A stretch of DNA of 64,000 bases from Porticoccaceae bacterium (GCA_023228865.1 JALOAH010000007.1:1-64000); one strand, 5' to 3'. Numbered from the stretch's first letter, positions 1-9,383 are shown. Made by a program: numbers and translations. Notes: a model not told the origin generated them from the letters alone.

Positions 1-146
1 ATGAAGCGGATATCAAACAGGGCAAAATTTCCTACCAGTCGCCCATTGCCCGCGCCCTGATTGGCAAAGAGGTCGGTGACGTTGTTCGCGTGGTGACTCC
101 CGGTGGCGAAGTGGAGTACGAAATTGGTCAGGTTCAGCACATTTAG
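1..146 (+). CDS. greA: Transcription elongation factor GreA, C-terminal part
   Basis: The last 48 codons (from base 3) of a gene cut by the window edge. The reading shows [10 protein letters not shown] followed by VGDVV and [10 protein letters not shown], the FKBP-like C-terminal domain of GreA, which binds RNA polymerase; the coiled coil that rescues backtracked complexes lies outside the window. GreB is the main alternative, but the [10 protein letters not shown] wording fits GreA better. It ends 75 bases before the rhodanese gene on the same strand. Confidence 0.85.
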   Translation, partial: EADIKQGKISYQSPIARALIGKEVGDVVRVVTPGGEVEYEIGQVQHI

Positions 147-221
147 CGGATTTCCATTGTCGGCTGAACAGATCAACCCTTTCGCGCCTGGACTCAGGTC
201 GATCTCAACGAGGTAATAACA

Positions 222-635
222 GTGGATTTTTTTGTTTTTGTCAGCGAAGAATGGATGCTTGCCAGTTTGCTGGTGATTCTGATCTACGTCTTTGCATTTA
301 CAGAGCGGGTAAAAGGCGGCAAGCCGCTATCCGCCCATGAGGCCACCAGGCTGATCAATGCGGAACAGGCGGTGCTGGTGGATTTGCGCGATGCCAAGGA
401 CTTCAATGAAGGCCATATTGCGGGAGCCATCCATATTCCTGTCGCCAAGCTCGGTGACCGCGCGTCGGAGCTGGAAAAGTACAGGGATAAAATTATTATT
501 CTCGCCGATAAAATAGGCCAGCATGCCGGTGCGGGAGGAAAGGCCCTGGGTAAAGCCGGTTTTCAAGTGCGTCGCCTGCAGGGCGGCGTCGGCGAATGGG
601 TCGGTCAAGGCTTGCCTTTGATTAAAAAGAAGTGA
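222..635 (+). CDS. Membrane-anchored rhodanese-like protein (YibN type)
   Basis: A 137-residue protein with one N-terminal membrane helix (about residues 10–27) and a cytoplasmic rhodanese domain (about 35–133: VDLRDAKDFNEGHI, then LQGGVGEW). In active sulfurtransferases a cysteine follows the central beta strand; here the equivalent position in IIILADKIG is Ala95, so thiosulfate sulfurtransferase activity is not expected. YibN-type genes normally lie next to grxC and secB. Here secB follows but grxC is absent. Start is a GTG with AACGAGGTAATAACA upstream. Confidence 0.85.
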   Translation: MDFFVFVSEEWMLASLLVILIYVFAFTERVKGGKPLSAHEATRLINAEQAVLVDLRDAKDFNEGHIAGAIHIPVAKLGDRASELEKYRDKIIILADKIGQHAGAGGKALGKAGFQVRRLQGGVGEWVGQGLPLIKKK

Positions 636-670
636 CAGGGGTTGAATTATTGCCCGCTCGCCTTCACTAA

Positions 671-780
671 GGAAGTTCTGATTAATGTCATTCCCGCGCA
701 GGCGGGAATCTATAATCGCTTGATTTTTCTGGACTCCCGCCTGCGCGGGAGTGACGAAAACAGAATTAATCAGAGTTCCC
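671..780. repeat. 110-bp palindromic MITE-like repeat, copy A
   Basis: The ends are inverted repeats (GGAAGTTCTGATTAAT at left; the right end reads GGGAACTCTGATTAAT on the other strand). Inside are two palindromes, ATTCCCGCGCAGGCGGGAAT and ACTCCCGCCTGCGCGGGAGT. A second copy lies at 30231–30344. It has no coding capacity and looks like a non-autonomous element, or a paired REP unit, moved in trans. It occupies the gap between the rhodanese gene and secB. Confidence 0.8.
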
Positions 781-822
781 CAAACTCTATGGCTTAACTA
801 AAATACCAATCAGGATTCAAAC

Positions 823-1329
823 ATGACAGAAGAAAACAACCAGGCTGAAGCCGCGACCAACACCAATCCCCAGGTCGAATTCTCTTTGCAGCGCATCTAT
901 CTCAAGGATTTGTCCTTTGAAGCCCCTCAGGGCGCCGATGCCTTCAAAAGGCAGTGGAAACCCCAGGTCAGCCAGGATTTGGGCACCAAAATCAAAAAAC
1001 TCGACAACGATCACTTCGATGTCGCCCTGCACCTTACCATCACTGTCAAGGACGGTGATGACACCATGTATTTGGTGGAGGTTGAGCAGGCGGGAATTTT
1101 CCTGATCAAGGGGTTGGAAGGCGCCCAGTTGACGGCAATACTCAATACCCATTGCCCACAGATTATTTTTCCCTATGTGCGCGAAACGGTGGATTCAGTG
1201 ATTACCAGAGGAACCTTCCCGGCGCTGATGATGCCGCCAATCAACTTTGATGCGGTATTCCAGCAGGCCGTCGCCAGAGCCAGGCAACAGCAGGCGGCCA
1301 ACCAGGCGGAAAGCGAAACCGTAAACTGA
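823..1329 (+). CDS. secB: Protein-export chaperone SecB
   Basis: A 168-residue cytoplasmic chaperone that keeps precursor proteins unfolded and hands them to SecA. The family hallmarks are clear: QRIYLKDLSFEAP near the N-terminus, the acidic/hydrophobic core, and CPQIIFPYVRE followed by GTFPALMMPPINFD. The ends, MTEENNQAEA and the Gln/Ala-rich tail, are variable in the family. It is followed by a terminator at 1387–1406. It lies convergent with ntrC, as in Pseudomonas. Confidence 0.97.
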   Translation: MTEENNQAEAATNTNPQVEFSLQRIYLKDLSFEAPQGADAFKRQWKPQVSQDLGTKIKKLDNDHFDVALHLTITVKDGDDTMYLVEVEQAGIFLIKGLEGAQLTAILNTHCPQIIFPYVRETVDSVITRGTFPALMMPPINFDAVFQQAVARARQQQAANQAESETVN

Positions 1330-1386
1330 TAAATTGCGGGAGGGGTTTTTCGTCCTGCCGCGCTCAACAGCCAGGGCAAAACCAAG

Positions 1387-1406
1387 AAGGGGGTCTCCCC
1401 CTTTTT
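1387..1406 (+). terminator. Rho-independent terminator after secB
   Basis: Stem GGGGG/CCCCC with a TCT loop, flanked by AA and followed by TTTTT. The T-run lies on the + strand, so it ends secB transcription; it also touches the ntrC stop codon. Confidence 0.8.
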
Positions 1407-2850
1407 AGTTTTCGCTGTCCGCCATATCCAGTTCTTTGAGTTTTCGGGTCAGGGTATTGCGCCCCCAGCCCAATAATTCTGCCGCCTCTTTTTTGCGCCC
1501 CCCGGTTTTCTGGAGGGCAACCTCAATCATGGTGCGTTCAAAAGCCGGCAGGGCGACGTCGAGAATTTTTTCCTTGCCGTTGGCTAAGGCAGTTTTTGCC
1601 CAGTGACGAAGCACTTCCTCCCAGTCCAGATTGGCGCCTCCTGCGGGGCTGCCAGAAGCGGGCAGTTGTTCACTCTGAAGCTGTTCTCCCATAAGTTCCG
1701 GGGGCAGATCTGAGAGCAGAATTTCCCTGCCGGAAGCCATCACCGTTAGCCAGCGACAGGTGTTTTCCAGCTGGCGAACATTTCCCGGCCAGGGTTGATT
1801 GCTGAGATGTGCCTCCACTTCCTTCGATGCGACCTTGGCTTCCACATCGAGATCCCGGGCTGACTGTTTCAGGAAAAACTGAATCAGCTTGGGAATATCT
1901 TCCTTGCGGTCATGGAGTCTGGGTAGATGGACGCGAATCACATTGAGGCGATGGAAAAGATCCTCTCTAAAACGGTGGTCTGCCACCAGGATTTCAAGAT
2001 TCTGGTGGGTAGCGGCAATAATACGGACATTGACCTTGACCGGTGTGTGGCCGCCGACCCGGTAAAACTCGCCGTCGGCCAGAACCCGCAGTAACCTTGT
2101 TTGCGCCTCTGCGGGCATATCGCCTATTTCATCGAGAAACAAGGTGCCGCCATCCGCCTGTTCAAAGCGCCCGGCGCGGCGCTGACTGGCGCCTGTGAAG
2201 GCGCCTTTTTCATGGCCAAAAAGCTCGGACTCAATCAAGTCGTGGGGAATGGCGGCCATGTTGAGGGCAATAAAAGGCTGCTGCGCCCGCGGACTGTGGC
2301 GGTGGAGGGCTCTGGCAACCAGTTCCTTGCCGGTGCCGGATTCGCCGTTGATCAGTACCGTGATGTTGGATTTCGACAGGCGGCCAATGGCACGGAACAC
2401 TTCCTGCATGGCGGGCGCTTCGCCGATAATGTCGGTGCGCACCACATTGTCCTTGACCTCGGGCGGGTTCTTTTGCTCCCGAGTAAAGGTGATGGCGCGC
2501 TGGGTCACAGAAATCAGCTCGTCAATATCAAAAGGCTTCGGCAGGTATTCAAAGGCTCCTCCCTGGTAGGCGGCAACCGCGCTGTCAAGATCCGAGTGCG
2601 CCGTGGTGATGATAACGGGAATGGTGGGGCACTCGTCGTGGATGGTTTTCAGGAGTTCGAGGCCGTTGATGCCGGGCATGCGAATATCACTGACAATGAC
2701 GTCCGGTTGTTTAGTGCGTAGGCTGTCGAGCAGGGTGCCGGCATCCTCAAAACTGCGCACGTCATAGTTTTGCCGCGTCAGGGCTTTTTCCATGACCCAG
2801 CGGATAGAGCGATCATCGTCGACGATCCAGATAGTTTCCTTGTCATTCAT
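1405..2850 (-). CDS. ntrC: Nitrogen regulation response regulator NtrC
   Basis: A 481-residue sigma-54 activator. The receiver domain (1–120) carries Asp55 in [10 protein letters not shown]; the AAA+ domain has the Walker A GESGTGKE (169–176) and the sigma-54-contacting GAFTGA (216–221); the C-terminus ends in a Fis-type helix-turn-helix ([18 protein letters not shown]). The ATG at 2850 is preferred over an upstream reading that adds 19 unrelated residues, because the protein then starts at [12 protein letters not shown]. It overlaps the end of ntrB by 8 bases, so translation is probably coupled. It should drive glnA through the sigma-54 promoter at 6339–6353. Confidence 0.97.
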   Translation of the reverse strand: MNDKETIWIVDDDRSIRWVMEKALTRQNYDVRSFEDAGTLLDSLRTKQPDVIVSDIRMPGINGLELLKTIHDECPTIPVIITTAHSDLDSAVAAYQGGAFEYLPKPFDIDELISVTQRAITFTREQKNPPEVKDNVVRTDIIGEAPAMQEVFRAIGRLSKSNITVLINGESGTGKELVARALHRHSPRAQQPFIALNMAAIPHDLIESELFGHEKGAFTGASQRRAGRFEQADGGTLFLDEIGDMPAEAQTRLLRVLADGEFYRVGGHTPVKVNVRIIAATHQNLEILVADHRFREDLFHRLNVIRVHLPRLHDRKEDIPKLIQFFLKQSARDLDVEAKVASKEVEAHLSNQPWPGNVRQLENTCRWLTVMASGREILLSDLPPELMGEQLQSEQLPASGSPAGGANLDWEEVLRHWAKTALANGKEKILDVALPAFERTMIEVALQKTGGRKKEAAELLGWGRNTLTRKLKELDMADSEN

Positions 2851-3913
2851 GGTCAGGTTCGATGGGTAAGTAAATGGTGAATTGAGTATGGCCGCGGTGA
2901 CTGTCACATTCGATCAGGCCGCGGTGCAAATTGATGGCAGACTGGGCGATGGACAACCCCAGCCCGGTGCCCTCCGGTCTGCCGCTGATCATGGGGTAGA
3001 AAATACGTTCGGCGATATCGCTGGGAATTCCCGGGCCGTTATCGATGACATCGAGGCGACAGACAACCCGGTGATGCTGTTTGCCGATGGTGAAATGCCT
3101 TTGAATGCGGGTGCGCAGTCTGATGGCGCCGCCTTTGCCGATCATGTTGGAGGATTTCAGGGACTGCATGGCGTTGCGGACAACATTGAGCACCGCCTGA
3201 ATCAGCTGTTCCTTGTCGCCGATAATATCGGGAATGCTGGGGTCGTAATCCCGCACTATGGGCAGTTCGCCCTGGGTCTCCGCCTTGACCAGGGTGGCCA
3301 CCTGTTCGGTCACCACATGGATATTCACCGGCGCCATTCGCGCCGGTTTGTTGGGTCCCAGCATGCGATCCACCAGCTTGCTGAGGCGCTCTACCTCCGA
3401 AGTGATGATGTCGGTGTACTCCCGCAATTCAGGATCGTTGCTTTCCAGTTCTGACGCCAGTAATTGCGCGGCGCCGCGAATCCCTCCCAGGGGATTTTTA
3501 ATTTCATGGGCGAGACCGCGAATCAGGTTTTTCGACGTTTTGTGGGCTGAAAGCATGGCTTCCTCCCGGTTGATACGCATGATTCTGTCCATGCCCTGCA
3601 TCTCGATAATCAGCATTCTGTCCTTGCCCTGCTGAAAGGGGGTTACCGAATAATCGACAATAATCTGGCTTTGGTCGGGAAGAAAAAGACTCACTTTTCG
3701 CTCGGTAAAAGGCCTGCCACTTTGAAAAGCCTTGCGCAGGGTTGCCATGTGGAGATCGGAACCGGCAAAGAACATTTCCGCCGATGAGCCGCACACCCTG
3801 TTGGCGCTGGCGGCCAGCAAGGTTTCGGCAGCGGCGTTCAGGTAAGTGATGACCATGGCTTCATCGACTAACAGCACCGCCGTACTCAGGTTGTCGAGCA
3901 GTATCTGTTCCAT
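2843..3913 (-). CDS. ntrB: Nitrogen regulation sensor kinase NtrB
   Basis: A soluble histidine kinase/phosphatase of about 356 residues that controls NtrC. It has an N-terminal PAS domain (about 1–110), the phospho-accepting His136 in RGLAHEIKNPLGG, and the ATPase boxes (N box near NVVRNAMQSL, DNGPGIP, GTGLGLSIAQS). ATG at 3913 is chosen over a TTG 99 bases upstream because it gives the usual family length. A perfect NtrC dyad lies about 230–245 bases upstream, suggesting autoregulation as for E. coli glnL. Confidence 0.95.
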   Translation of the reverse strand: MEQILLDNLSTAVLLVDEAMVITYLNAAAETLLAASANRVCGSSAEMFFAGSDLHMATLRKAFQSGRPFTERKVSLFLPDQSQIIVDYSVTPFQQGKDRMLIIEMQGMDRIMRINREEAMLSAHKTSKNLIRGLAHEIKNPLGGIRGAAQLLASELESNDPELREYTDIITSEVERLSKLVDRMLGPNKPARMAPVNIHVVTEQVATLVKAETQGELPIVRDYDPSIPDIIGDKEQLIQAVLNVVRNAMQSLKSSNMIGKGGAIRLRTRIQRHFTIGKQHHRVVCRLDVIDNGPGIPSDIAERIFYPMISGRPEGTGLGLSIAQSAINLHRGLIECDSHRGHTQFTIYLPIEPDHE

Positions 3914-4143
3914 AGGATCTTCAAAAATATAGTCGGCGTCCAAAATGGTTCTTCCCCCGGAAAACCTGAGTAATGGTGCAACGGCTATTGCCGTGCCCAC
4001 ATTAACGCTCAAGTTGCTATTGTCTTGCCCAGTATTGCGCTGTACCTGTCAATGTGTAGCAAAATACAGGCCAATAAAGTGCACAAAAATAGCCAGAATT
4101 AGGGGTGGTTTAAGGGTGAGTGTAGCGGAAATTAGGGCTGTTC

Positions 4144-4158
4144 GCACCAATATGGTGC
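4144..4158. promoter_or_regulatory. Predicted NtrC-binding dyad upstream of ntrBC
   Basis: GCACC-AATAT-GGTGC is a perfect match to the NtrC consensus GCACC-N5-GGTGC. Two more GCACC/GGTGC half sites lie within the next 40 bases. It sits between the DUF4124 gene and ntrB. By analogy with E. coli glnLp it may tune ntrBC expression; this is inference. Confidence 0.7.
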
Positions 4159-4193
4159 TTTTGTTGCTGGTGCGGCGCGTTGGTGCGGAATTT

Positions 4194-4730
4194 TTAATTT
4201 TTCACGGATGCTCTTTTGACATGAATGATGATGGTTTTGCTGCTTATCAGGATTTTGCCTTCAGCATCAATAATTTGTGCCTGTATTTGGTGCGACCCGC
4301 GATTCAGATTGCCAATGACCACGCTGGATGTGGATGAGGGGCTGGCGACAGGCTCATTGTTGAAAAGGATGCGAATCAGGTGGCCTTCCTGAAGTTCCGG
4401 CTCAGCTTTGGTCTGGACAACAACATCCAGCTGCCCAGGCGGTATGGTGACGTCATCGCGGGGCTGAAGAATGGCCAGGGTTTCGTAGCGGATGGGCGCT
4501 GGTTCCGCATCAGTGGCGGGGCTTTTTTCGGGAATATCCGTTGCTGGTTGTGTATTGACCGGGGGCAGTTTCACGCTGTCACTGGGTTTGTAATTGGCGG
4601 GGGGCGTGTCTGTATAAAGAACCTTTCCGGTTTTCGGGTCGACAACCTTGTACACCTCAGCGCTGGCGCACATGACCCAAAGCCCTGCAGTTGCCAACAT
4701 GAGTATGGCGGTAATTGCTTTCATTTTCAT
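4194..4730 (-). CDS. Exported DUF4124-domain protein
   Basis: A 178-residue protein with a signal peptide (MKMKAITAILMLATAGLWVMCASA) and a short DUF4124 domain just after it (EVYKVVDPKTGKVLYTDTPP). The rest is a Pro-rich linker and an Ig-like beta domain (about 75–172). The molecular function is unknown. A DUF4124 gene between glnA and ntrB is conserved in Pseudomonas relatives, which hints at a link to nitrogen metabolism, but nothing in the sequence proves it. Met3 is an alternative start. Confidence 0.85.
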   Translation of the reverse strand: MKMKAITAILMLATAGLWVMCASAEVYKVVDPKTGKVLYTDTPPANYKPSDSVKLPPVNTQPATDIPEKSPATDAEPAPIRYETLAILQPRDDVTIPPGQLDVVVQTKAEPELQEGHLIRILFNNEPVASPSSTSSVVIGNLNRGSHQIQAQIIDAEGKILISSKTIIIHVKRASVKN

Positions 4731-4796
4731 GCACCGGTCAAGTCCAGTCCTGAGTCCGACAGACTCCTAGGGAGCTTAGCTTTTCCTGGCGCAAAT

Positions 4797-4833
4797 AAAA
4801 AGCCCGCCACCGGGTAAAATGGCGGGCTTTTTT
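4797..4833 (-). terminator. Terminator downstream of glnA
   Basis: Stem AGCCCGCCA/TGGCGGGCT with A-rich and T-rich flanks, so it can work in both directions. It lies 14 bases past the glnA stop and separates glnA from the DUF4124–ntrBC genes. Confidence 0.85.
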
Positions 4834-4846
4834 CACAAACCGAAAA

Positions 4847-6253
4847 TCAGACGCTGTAGTAGAGGTCAAATTCCAGTGGATGAGTGGTGTGTTCAACGCG
4901 ATAGACTTCGGACATTTTCAGTTCGATATAAGCGTCGATCATGTCGTCGGTGAAAACACCGCCTTTGGTGAGGAACTCGCGATCCTTGTCCAGATTGTCG
5001 AGGGCTTCGCGCAGTGATCCACACACTTGTGGAATGGCAGCGGCTTCCTCGGCGGGCAGGTCGTAGAGATCCTTGTCGGCGGCGTCGCCGGGGTGGATCT
5101 TGTTGATAACACCGTCGAGGCCAGCCATCAACAGGGCAGAGAATGCCAGGTAGGGGTTGGCGATGGGGTCGGGAAAGCGGGCTTCGATACGCTTGCCTTT
5201 TGGCGACGCCACATAGGGGATACGGATTGACGCCGAGCGGTTGCGGGCAGAGTAGGCGAGCATAACCGGAGCTTCAAAGCCGGGAATCAAACGCTTGTAG
5301 GAGTTGGTGCCGGGGTTGGTGAAGGCATTCAACGCCTTGGCGTGCTTGATGATGCCGCCGATATAGTACAGGGCAGTTTCCGACAGGCCCCCATAGCCGT
5401 CGCCAGCAAATTGGTTGACGCCGTCTTTCCAGAAAGACTGGTGAACGTGCATGCCGGAACCGTTGTCGCCAACGATGGGTTTGGGCATGAAGGTGGCGGT
5501 TTTGCCGTAGGCGTGGGCCACATTGTGAACGCAGTACTTGAGGATCTGGGTTTCGTCGGCCTTTTTCACCAGGGTGTTGAATTTGACACCGATTTCACAC
5601 TGGCCAGCGGTGGCTACTTCGTGGTGGTGCACTTCAACATCGAGACCCATCTGAGTCATGGCATCGCACATGGCGGCGCGAAGATCGTGGAGGGAGTCGA
5701 TAGGGGGAACAGGGAAATAGCCGCCCTTGACGCGGGGGCGGTGACCCATGTTGCCGTCGGCAAAGGCGTCGCCGGTAGACCAGGCCGCTTCTTCAGAGCT
5801 GATTTTGACAAAGCTGCCGCTCATGTCGTGACCCCATTTGATGTCGTCAAAGACAAAAAATTCGGGTTCGGGGCCAAAGAAAGCCGTATCGCCGAGGCCG
5901 GTGGACTTCAGATAGTCTTCGGCGCGGCGGGCAACGGAACGGGGGTCGCGCTCGTAACCCGTCATGGTGTTGGGTTCGAGAATGTCGCAGCGCAGGATGA
6001 CGGTGGCGTCATCGGAAAAGGGGTCGAGAATGGCGGTGGAGTCATCGGGCATCAGTACCATGTCAGACTCGTTGATGCCTTTCCAGCCGGCGATGGAGGA
6101 GCCGTCAAACATCTGTCCGGTTTCGAAGAACTCTTCGTCAACAGATTTGGATGGGATGGTGACGTGCTGCTCTTTACCTTTGGTGTCGGTGAAGCGCAGG
6201 TCAACCCAGCGGGCTTCGCTTTCTTTGATAAGGTTAAGGGTTTTTTCGGACAT
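4847..6253 (-). CDS. glnA: Glutamine synthetase, type I
   Basis: Makes glutamine from glutamate, ammonia and ATP; 468 residues, the usual GSI length. Visible signatures are [12 protein letters not shown], the ATP site [16 protein letters not shown], the glutamate/metal region NRSASIRIP, and the adenylylation loop [11 protein letters not shown], where the Tyr is the expected AMP acceptor. It is transcribed away from thiI, with a sigma-54 promoter and two NtrC sites upstream and a terminator downstream. Confidence 0.98.
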   Translation of the reverse strand: MSEKTLNLIKESEARWVDLRFTDTKGKEQHVTIPSKSVDEEFFETGQMFDGSSIAGWKGINESDMVLMPDDSTAILDPFSDDATVILRCDILEPNTMTGYERDPRSVARRAEDYLKSTGLGDTAFFGPEPEFFVFDDIKWGHDMSGSFVKISSEEAAWSTGDAFADGNMGHRPRVKGGYFPVPPIDSLHDLRAAMCDAMTQMGLDVEVHHHEVATAGQCEIGVKFNTLVKKADETQILKYCVHNVAHAYGKTATFMPKPIVGDNGSGMHVHQSFWKDGVNQFAGDGYGGLSETALYYIGGIIKHAKALNAFTNPGTNSYKRLIPGFEAPVMLAYSARNRSASIRIPYVASPKGKRIEARFPDPIANPYLAFSALLMAGLDGVINKIHPGDAADKDLYDLPAEEAAAIPQVCGSLREALDNLDKDREFLTKGGVFTDDMIDAYIELKMSEVYRVEHTTHPLEFDLYYSV

Positions 6254-6338
6254 TGTGTTCCTCCAAAAAGGGGTTCCGGTTATAACATTAGCTTTTTGTT
6301 GCCACCAGGGTGGGCGTAAAAAGTTCCCGGTGAATTAA

Positions 6339-6353
6339 GCAAGTATTGTGCCA
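6339..6353 (-). promoter_or_regulatory. Sigma-54 promoter of glnA
   Basis: On the minus strand TGGCAC-AATAC-TTGC matches the -24/-12 consensus TGGCAC-N5-TTGC exactly. It lies about 86 bases upstream of the glnA ATG, giving a predicted start near 6326. This corresponds to glnAp2 of enteric bacteria. Confidence 0.9.
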
Positions 6354-6414
6354 TCGTTGAGGTGCGGGTTTTCTCGATATATGGACGATAATATGGGGTG
6401 TTGATACCGAAAAA

Positions 6415-6459
6415 GATCTAATATGGTGCGTTTTGAGATTTCATGCACCAAAATGGACT
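6415..6459. promoter_or_regulatory. Pair of NtrC enhancer sites for glnA
   Basis: Two imperfect dyads of the GCACC-N5-GGTGC type: 6415–6429 (good right half, ATATGGTGC) and 6445–6459 (good left half, TGCACCAAAATGG). They are 30 bp apart, close to three helical turns, and about 95–125 bp upstream of the predicted start. This geometry matches the E. coli glnA enhancer. Confidence 0.75.
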
Positions 6460-6635
6460 TTGTGGTTTCCGCGCCCGCCCATTGTGCCTGATGGCGGTGA
6501 TTTCGTATAGATGGTTGTGCCCCTGGTGATGCACGTCTGTGCACAGAAAGCACTGCAATGGCGCTGATGGATTTCGGCAGGCTATTCTTGCTTGCGCGCA
6601 ATTGGCGGGCGCAGCGGCCAGTTCCGAGTCTGGGG

Positions 6636-6641
6636 TATAAT
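6636..6641 (+). promoter_or_regulatory. Putative -10 box for thiI
   Basis: A perfect TATAAT 34 bases upstream of the thiI ATG. No good -35 hexamer stands at 16–18 bases, so the promoter may be weak or activated. Confidence 0.5.
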
Positions 6642-6674
6642 GCCCCTTTTGCGACCTTCTGTTGTTTCACTCTT

Positions 6675-8150
6675 ATGCACTACATTGTCAGACTGTTTCC
6701 TGAAATTACCATTAAAAGCCAGCCCGTACGCAAGCGGCTCACCAAGCAGGTGCGCGACAATCTGCGCAAATTGCTCCATAGACTGGATGCCAGTATCCAG
6801 GTGCAGCGGGACTGGGAAAAAATTGATATTTGGGTGCCGGAAGCCGCTCTTCAGCTCTGTGATCAGGTCGAAAAAGTGCTGGCCTGCACCACAGGCGTCG
6901 CCAAATTTTCCCGAGTGCTGAGTTATCCGCTCCTCACCCTTGAGGAAATGGTCGAGAGAACGGTCGCCCTGTGGCAGTCGCGGCTGGATGGCAAGACTTT
7001 TTGCGTTCGCGTGCGCCGCCGCGGCGATCACAGTTTTTCCTCCATGGATGCTGAAAAAGCCATGGGTGCAGCGCTGCTTGCCGCCAGTGGCGCCCGCGGT
7101 GTCGATTTGCGCAATCCGCAAGTGACTGTGACCGTGGAAGTTCAGGAGGAGAACTATCATCTGGTGGAAGCCTCTGTGAAAGGGCTGGGGGGGTATCCCA
7201 TAGGCTCTCAAGACAGCGTGCTGTCGTTAATTTCCGGGGGTTTTGATTCCACGGTGGCCAGCTACCTGACCATGCGCAGGGGCTTGCACACCCACTTTTG
7301 CTTTTTCAATCTGGGCGGCCGCGCCCATGAACTTGGCGTCAAGGAAGTGGCACATTTTCTGTGGGAAAAATACGGAGCTTCCCATCGGGTTAAATTTGTC
7401 ACTGTGCCCTTTGAGGGGGTGGTCAGTGAAATACTTGCCAAGGTGGACAACGCCTATATGGGTGTTGTCCTCAAGCGCATGATGTACAGGGCGGCAGCGG
7501 TGGTGGCCAGGGGGCTTGAGGTCAATGCGCTGGTTACGGGAGAGAGCGTTGCCCAGGTGTCGAGCCAGACACTGGTTAATCTTGGCATCATTGACGAAGT
7601 GGCAGATTTGCTGACATTGCGCCCGCTGTCAGTGATGGATAAAGGCGACATCATTGATATTGCCCGCGCCATTGGCACAGAGGTGTTTGCCGCCAATATG
7701 CCGGAATACTGTGGTGTTATTTCCGTTCGTCCGACCACCAGGGCTCGCCGGGATCGTGTTATTCATCAAGAGACTGCCTTTGATATGGCTGTGCTGGAGG
7801 AGGCAATCGCCCAGCGCCGCGAGGAAAACATTGACAGCCTGCTTATGGATGCGGGGGTCGCCGATACGGCGGCCGTCGCCATACACCAGGTCCCCCAGCC
7901 CGGAGCCGTGGTTATTGATATTCGCCATCCCGACGAAATTCAGCGCCTTCCCCTAAAGGCGGGCAGCGCCAGTATCCTGGAAATACCGTTTTTCGAGCTC
8001 GATAAGGCCGCTGCTGAGCTGGATGGTGGGCGCCAGTATATGCTGTATTGCGACAGGGGTGTGATGAGTCGCTTGCATGCAGAATTGTTGCGGGAGAAGG
8101 GCTTTACCAATATTTCTGTCTACCGGCCCGCGACAGGGGTGGGTCTTTAG
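6675..8150 (+). CDS. thiI: tRNA 4-thiouridine sulfurtransferase ThiI
   Basis: A 491-residue enzyme that thiolates U8 of tRNA and supplies sulfur for thiazole synthesis. Domains in order: ferredoxin-like and THUMP (about 1–165), PP-loop ATPase with SGGFDST (about 185–191), and a C-terminal rhodanese domain with the cysteine in YMLYCDRGVMSR. The rhodanese extension is the enterobacterial-type form able to carry persulfide. The ATG at 6675 begins MHYIVRLFPEITIKS, the family N-terminus; upstream in-frame codons add 39 unrelated residues. Confidence 0.97.
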   Translation: MHYIVRLFPEITIKSQPVRKRLTKQVRDNLRKLLHRLDASIQVQRDWEKIDIWVPEAALQLCDQVEKVLACTTGVAKFSRVLSYPLLTLEEMVERTVALWQSRLDGKTFCVRVRRRGDHSFSSMDAEKAMGAALLAASGARGVDLRNPQVTVTVEVQEENYHLVEASVKGLGGYPIGSQDSVLSLISGGFDSTVASYLTMRRGLHTHFCFFNLGGRAHELGVKEVAHFLWEKYGASHRVKFVTVPFEGVVSEILAKVDNAYMGVVLKRMMYRAAAVVARGLEVNALVTGESVAQVSSQTLVNLGIIDEVADLLTLRPLSVMDKGDIIDIARAIGTEVFAANMPEYCGVISVRPTTRARRDRVIHQETAFDMAVLEEAIAQRREENIDSLLMDAGVADTAAVAIHQVPQPGAVVIDIRHPDEIQRLPLKAGSASILEIPFFELDKAAAELDGGRQYMLYCDRGVMSRLHAELLREKGFTNISVYRPATGVGL

Positions 8151-8321
8151 CCGAACGAGCCCTGGGCATAATCGCCCTGGCAAATCGGCAATATCAAATC
8201 AACAGATCGCGGGTGAGAATTTTTACAGCTTATCCTTGAGATTGTCCGGTAGTCGGATAGTGCTGGCGCAACGGCGGCAAACATTATCTAGTAGGCCGAC
8301 TATGGTTATTTCGGTTGGTTT

Positions 8322-9383
8322 GTGAAGATGGATGCGTTGTTTCGTGGCGCTGATGAAAAGATTGAGTGCGAAATATCCCGGGCGATAGGTTATCGTTTGC
8401 TCGGTTGGGCCATCATGAGCTTATGGGCAACTGCACTTTTTGTGATTTTTCAGGTTTTTGACGATGTCCCCGCTGTGGTCGACCGCTGGTTGCTGTGGAT
8501 TTCGCCATTGATGGTGGTTCGCGGTGTTGCAGGCGCTCGTATTCACCATCAGCTCAAGGGCGGGCTGTATTTTTCGCCACCGCTGCAATCGATGAAGCGA
8601 ATGAGTATGCTGTTCGCTATTTCTGATGGCTTTCTGTTGCTGACTGCGCTGATTATTATGGCCAGCAGCGCTATGGTTGGCGTCGGATTTCTGGTGGTTG
8701 GCGCAACAGTGGTGCTGGCGCTGCTGTTTCTGGTCTATTTTTTCAGTCCCCATGCCATGATTGCCCTGGTGGCTGTGGCCACGGTTCCGGCATTAATGCT
8801 GGCACTTTTGCTGGGGCTGTCCCTGCCCGTTGGCCTGATCTTGGCGGCTATCTGCGTACTTGCAGGTACCAGTTTTGGTATCCTCAGGTTTCGCAGGCTG
8901 TTGCTCCGCCAGCTCGAAGACAATGTCAACTATGAATTTCGCATCAACAATGTCGCTGAATCAAACTATATCTTTAATCAGCACTGGCAAAAAACCCCTA
9001 TCGCAGCCATCGATTGGGATCAGAACCTGAACATAAAAAGCTGGAATCCGGCGGCGGAAAAAATGTTTGGCTTTTCAGCTGTCGAGGCACTGGGGCAGTC
9101 TCTGGAACTCATTTTTTCCAACGCCGACGCTGACGCTATCCGCAGCACCTGGCTCAGTTGCCAGGGCGGTGGTGGTGAAAAAACCAATGTCATTGGTAGG
9201 CGCCAAAGCTGCACCAAGTCTGGCCATGGGGTTGCGGCGGATTGGTACGACACATTGCTGACGCTGGATGACGAAGTTATTGGTATTGCCTCCTTTGTGG
9301 TCGCCGTTGAGGTTTCTGACTCTGTCAAGGATGACCAGCAGCGGGTTCATCGAGTATTTTCCGAAGTCCAAAAAGCTTTGTAG
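8322..9383 (+). CDS. Membrane protein with C-terminal PAS domain, unknown role
   Basis: 353 residues with about six hydrophobic helices (roughly 25–190) followed by one PAS fold (about 215–350: TPIAAIDWDQNLNIKSWNPAAEKMFGFSAVEALGQ). No kinase, GGDEF, EAL or HTH output domain follows; the protein stops after the PAS domain. It may sense a ligand or redox state and signal through a partner, such as the diguanylate cyclase two genes downstream; that link is a guess. GTG at 8322 or ATG at 8328 could be the start. Confidence 0.75.
   Translation: MKMDALFRGADEKIECEISRAIGYRLLGWAIMSLWATALFVIFQVFDDVPAVVDRWLLWISPLMVVRGVAGARIHHQLKGGLYFSPPLQSMKRMSMLFAISDGFLLLTALIIMASSAMVGVGFLVVGATVVLALLFLVYFFSPHAMIALVAVATVPALMLALLLGLSLPVGLILAAICVLAGTSFGILRFRRLLLRQLEDNVNYEFRINNVAESNYIFNQHWQKTPIAAIDWDQNLNIKSWNPAAEKMFGFSAVEALGQSLELIFSNADADAIRSTWLSCQGGGGEKTNVIGRRQSCTKSGHGVAADWYDTLLTLDDEVIGIASFVVAVEVSDSVKDDQQRVHRVFSEVQKAL

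Noticed and set aside
1330..1380. Second hairpin after secB (GCGGGAGG / CCTGCCGC)
   Set aside because: A central mismatch and no T-run; the hairpin at 1387–1406 is much better.
5342..6319. Long open frame opposite glnA (325 codons)
   Set aside because: It lies wholly antisense to a clear glutamine synthetase; composition is a shadow of GC-rich codons.
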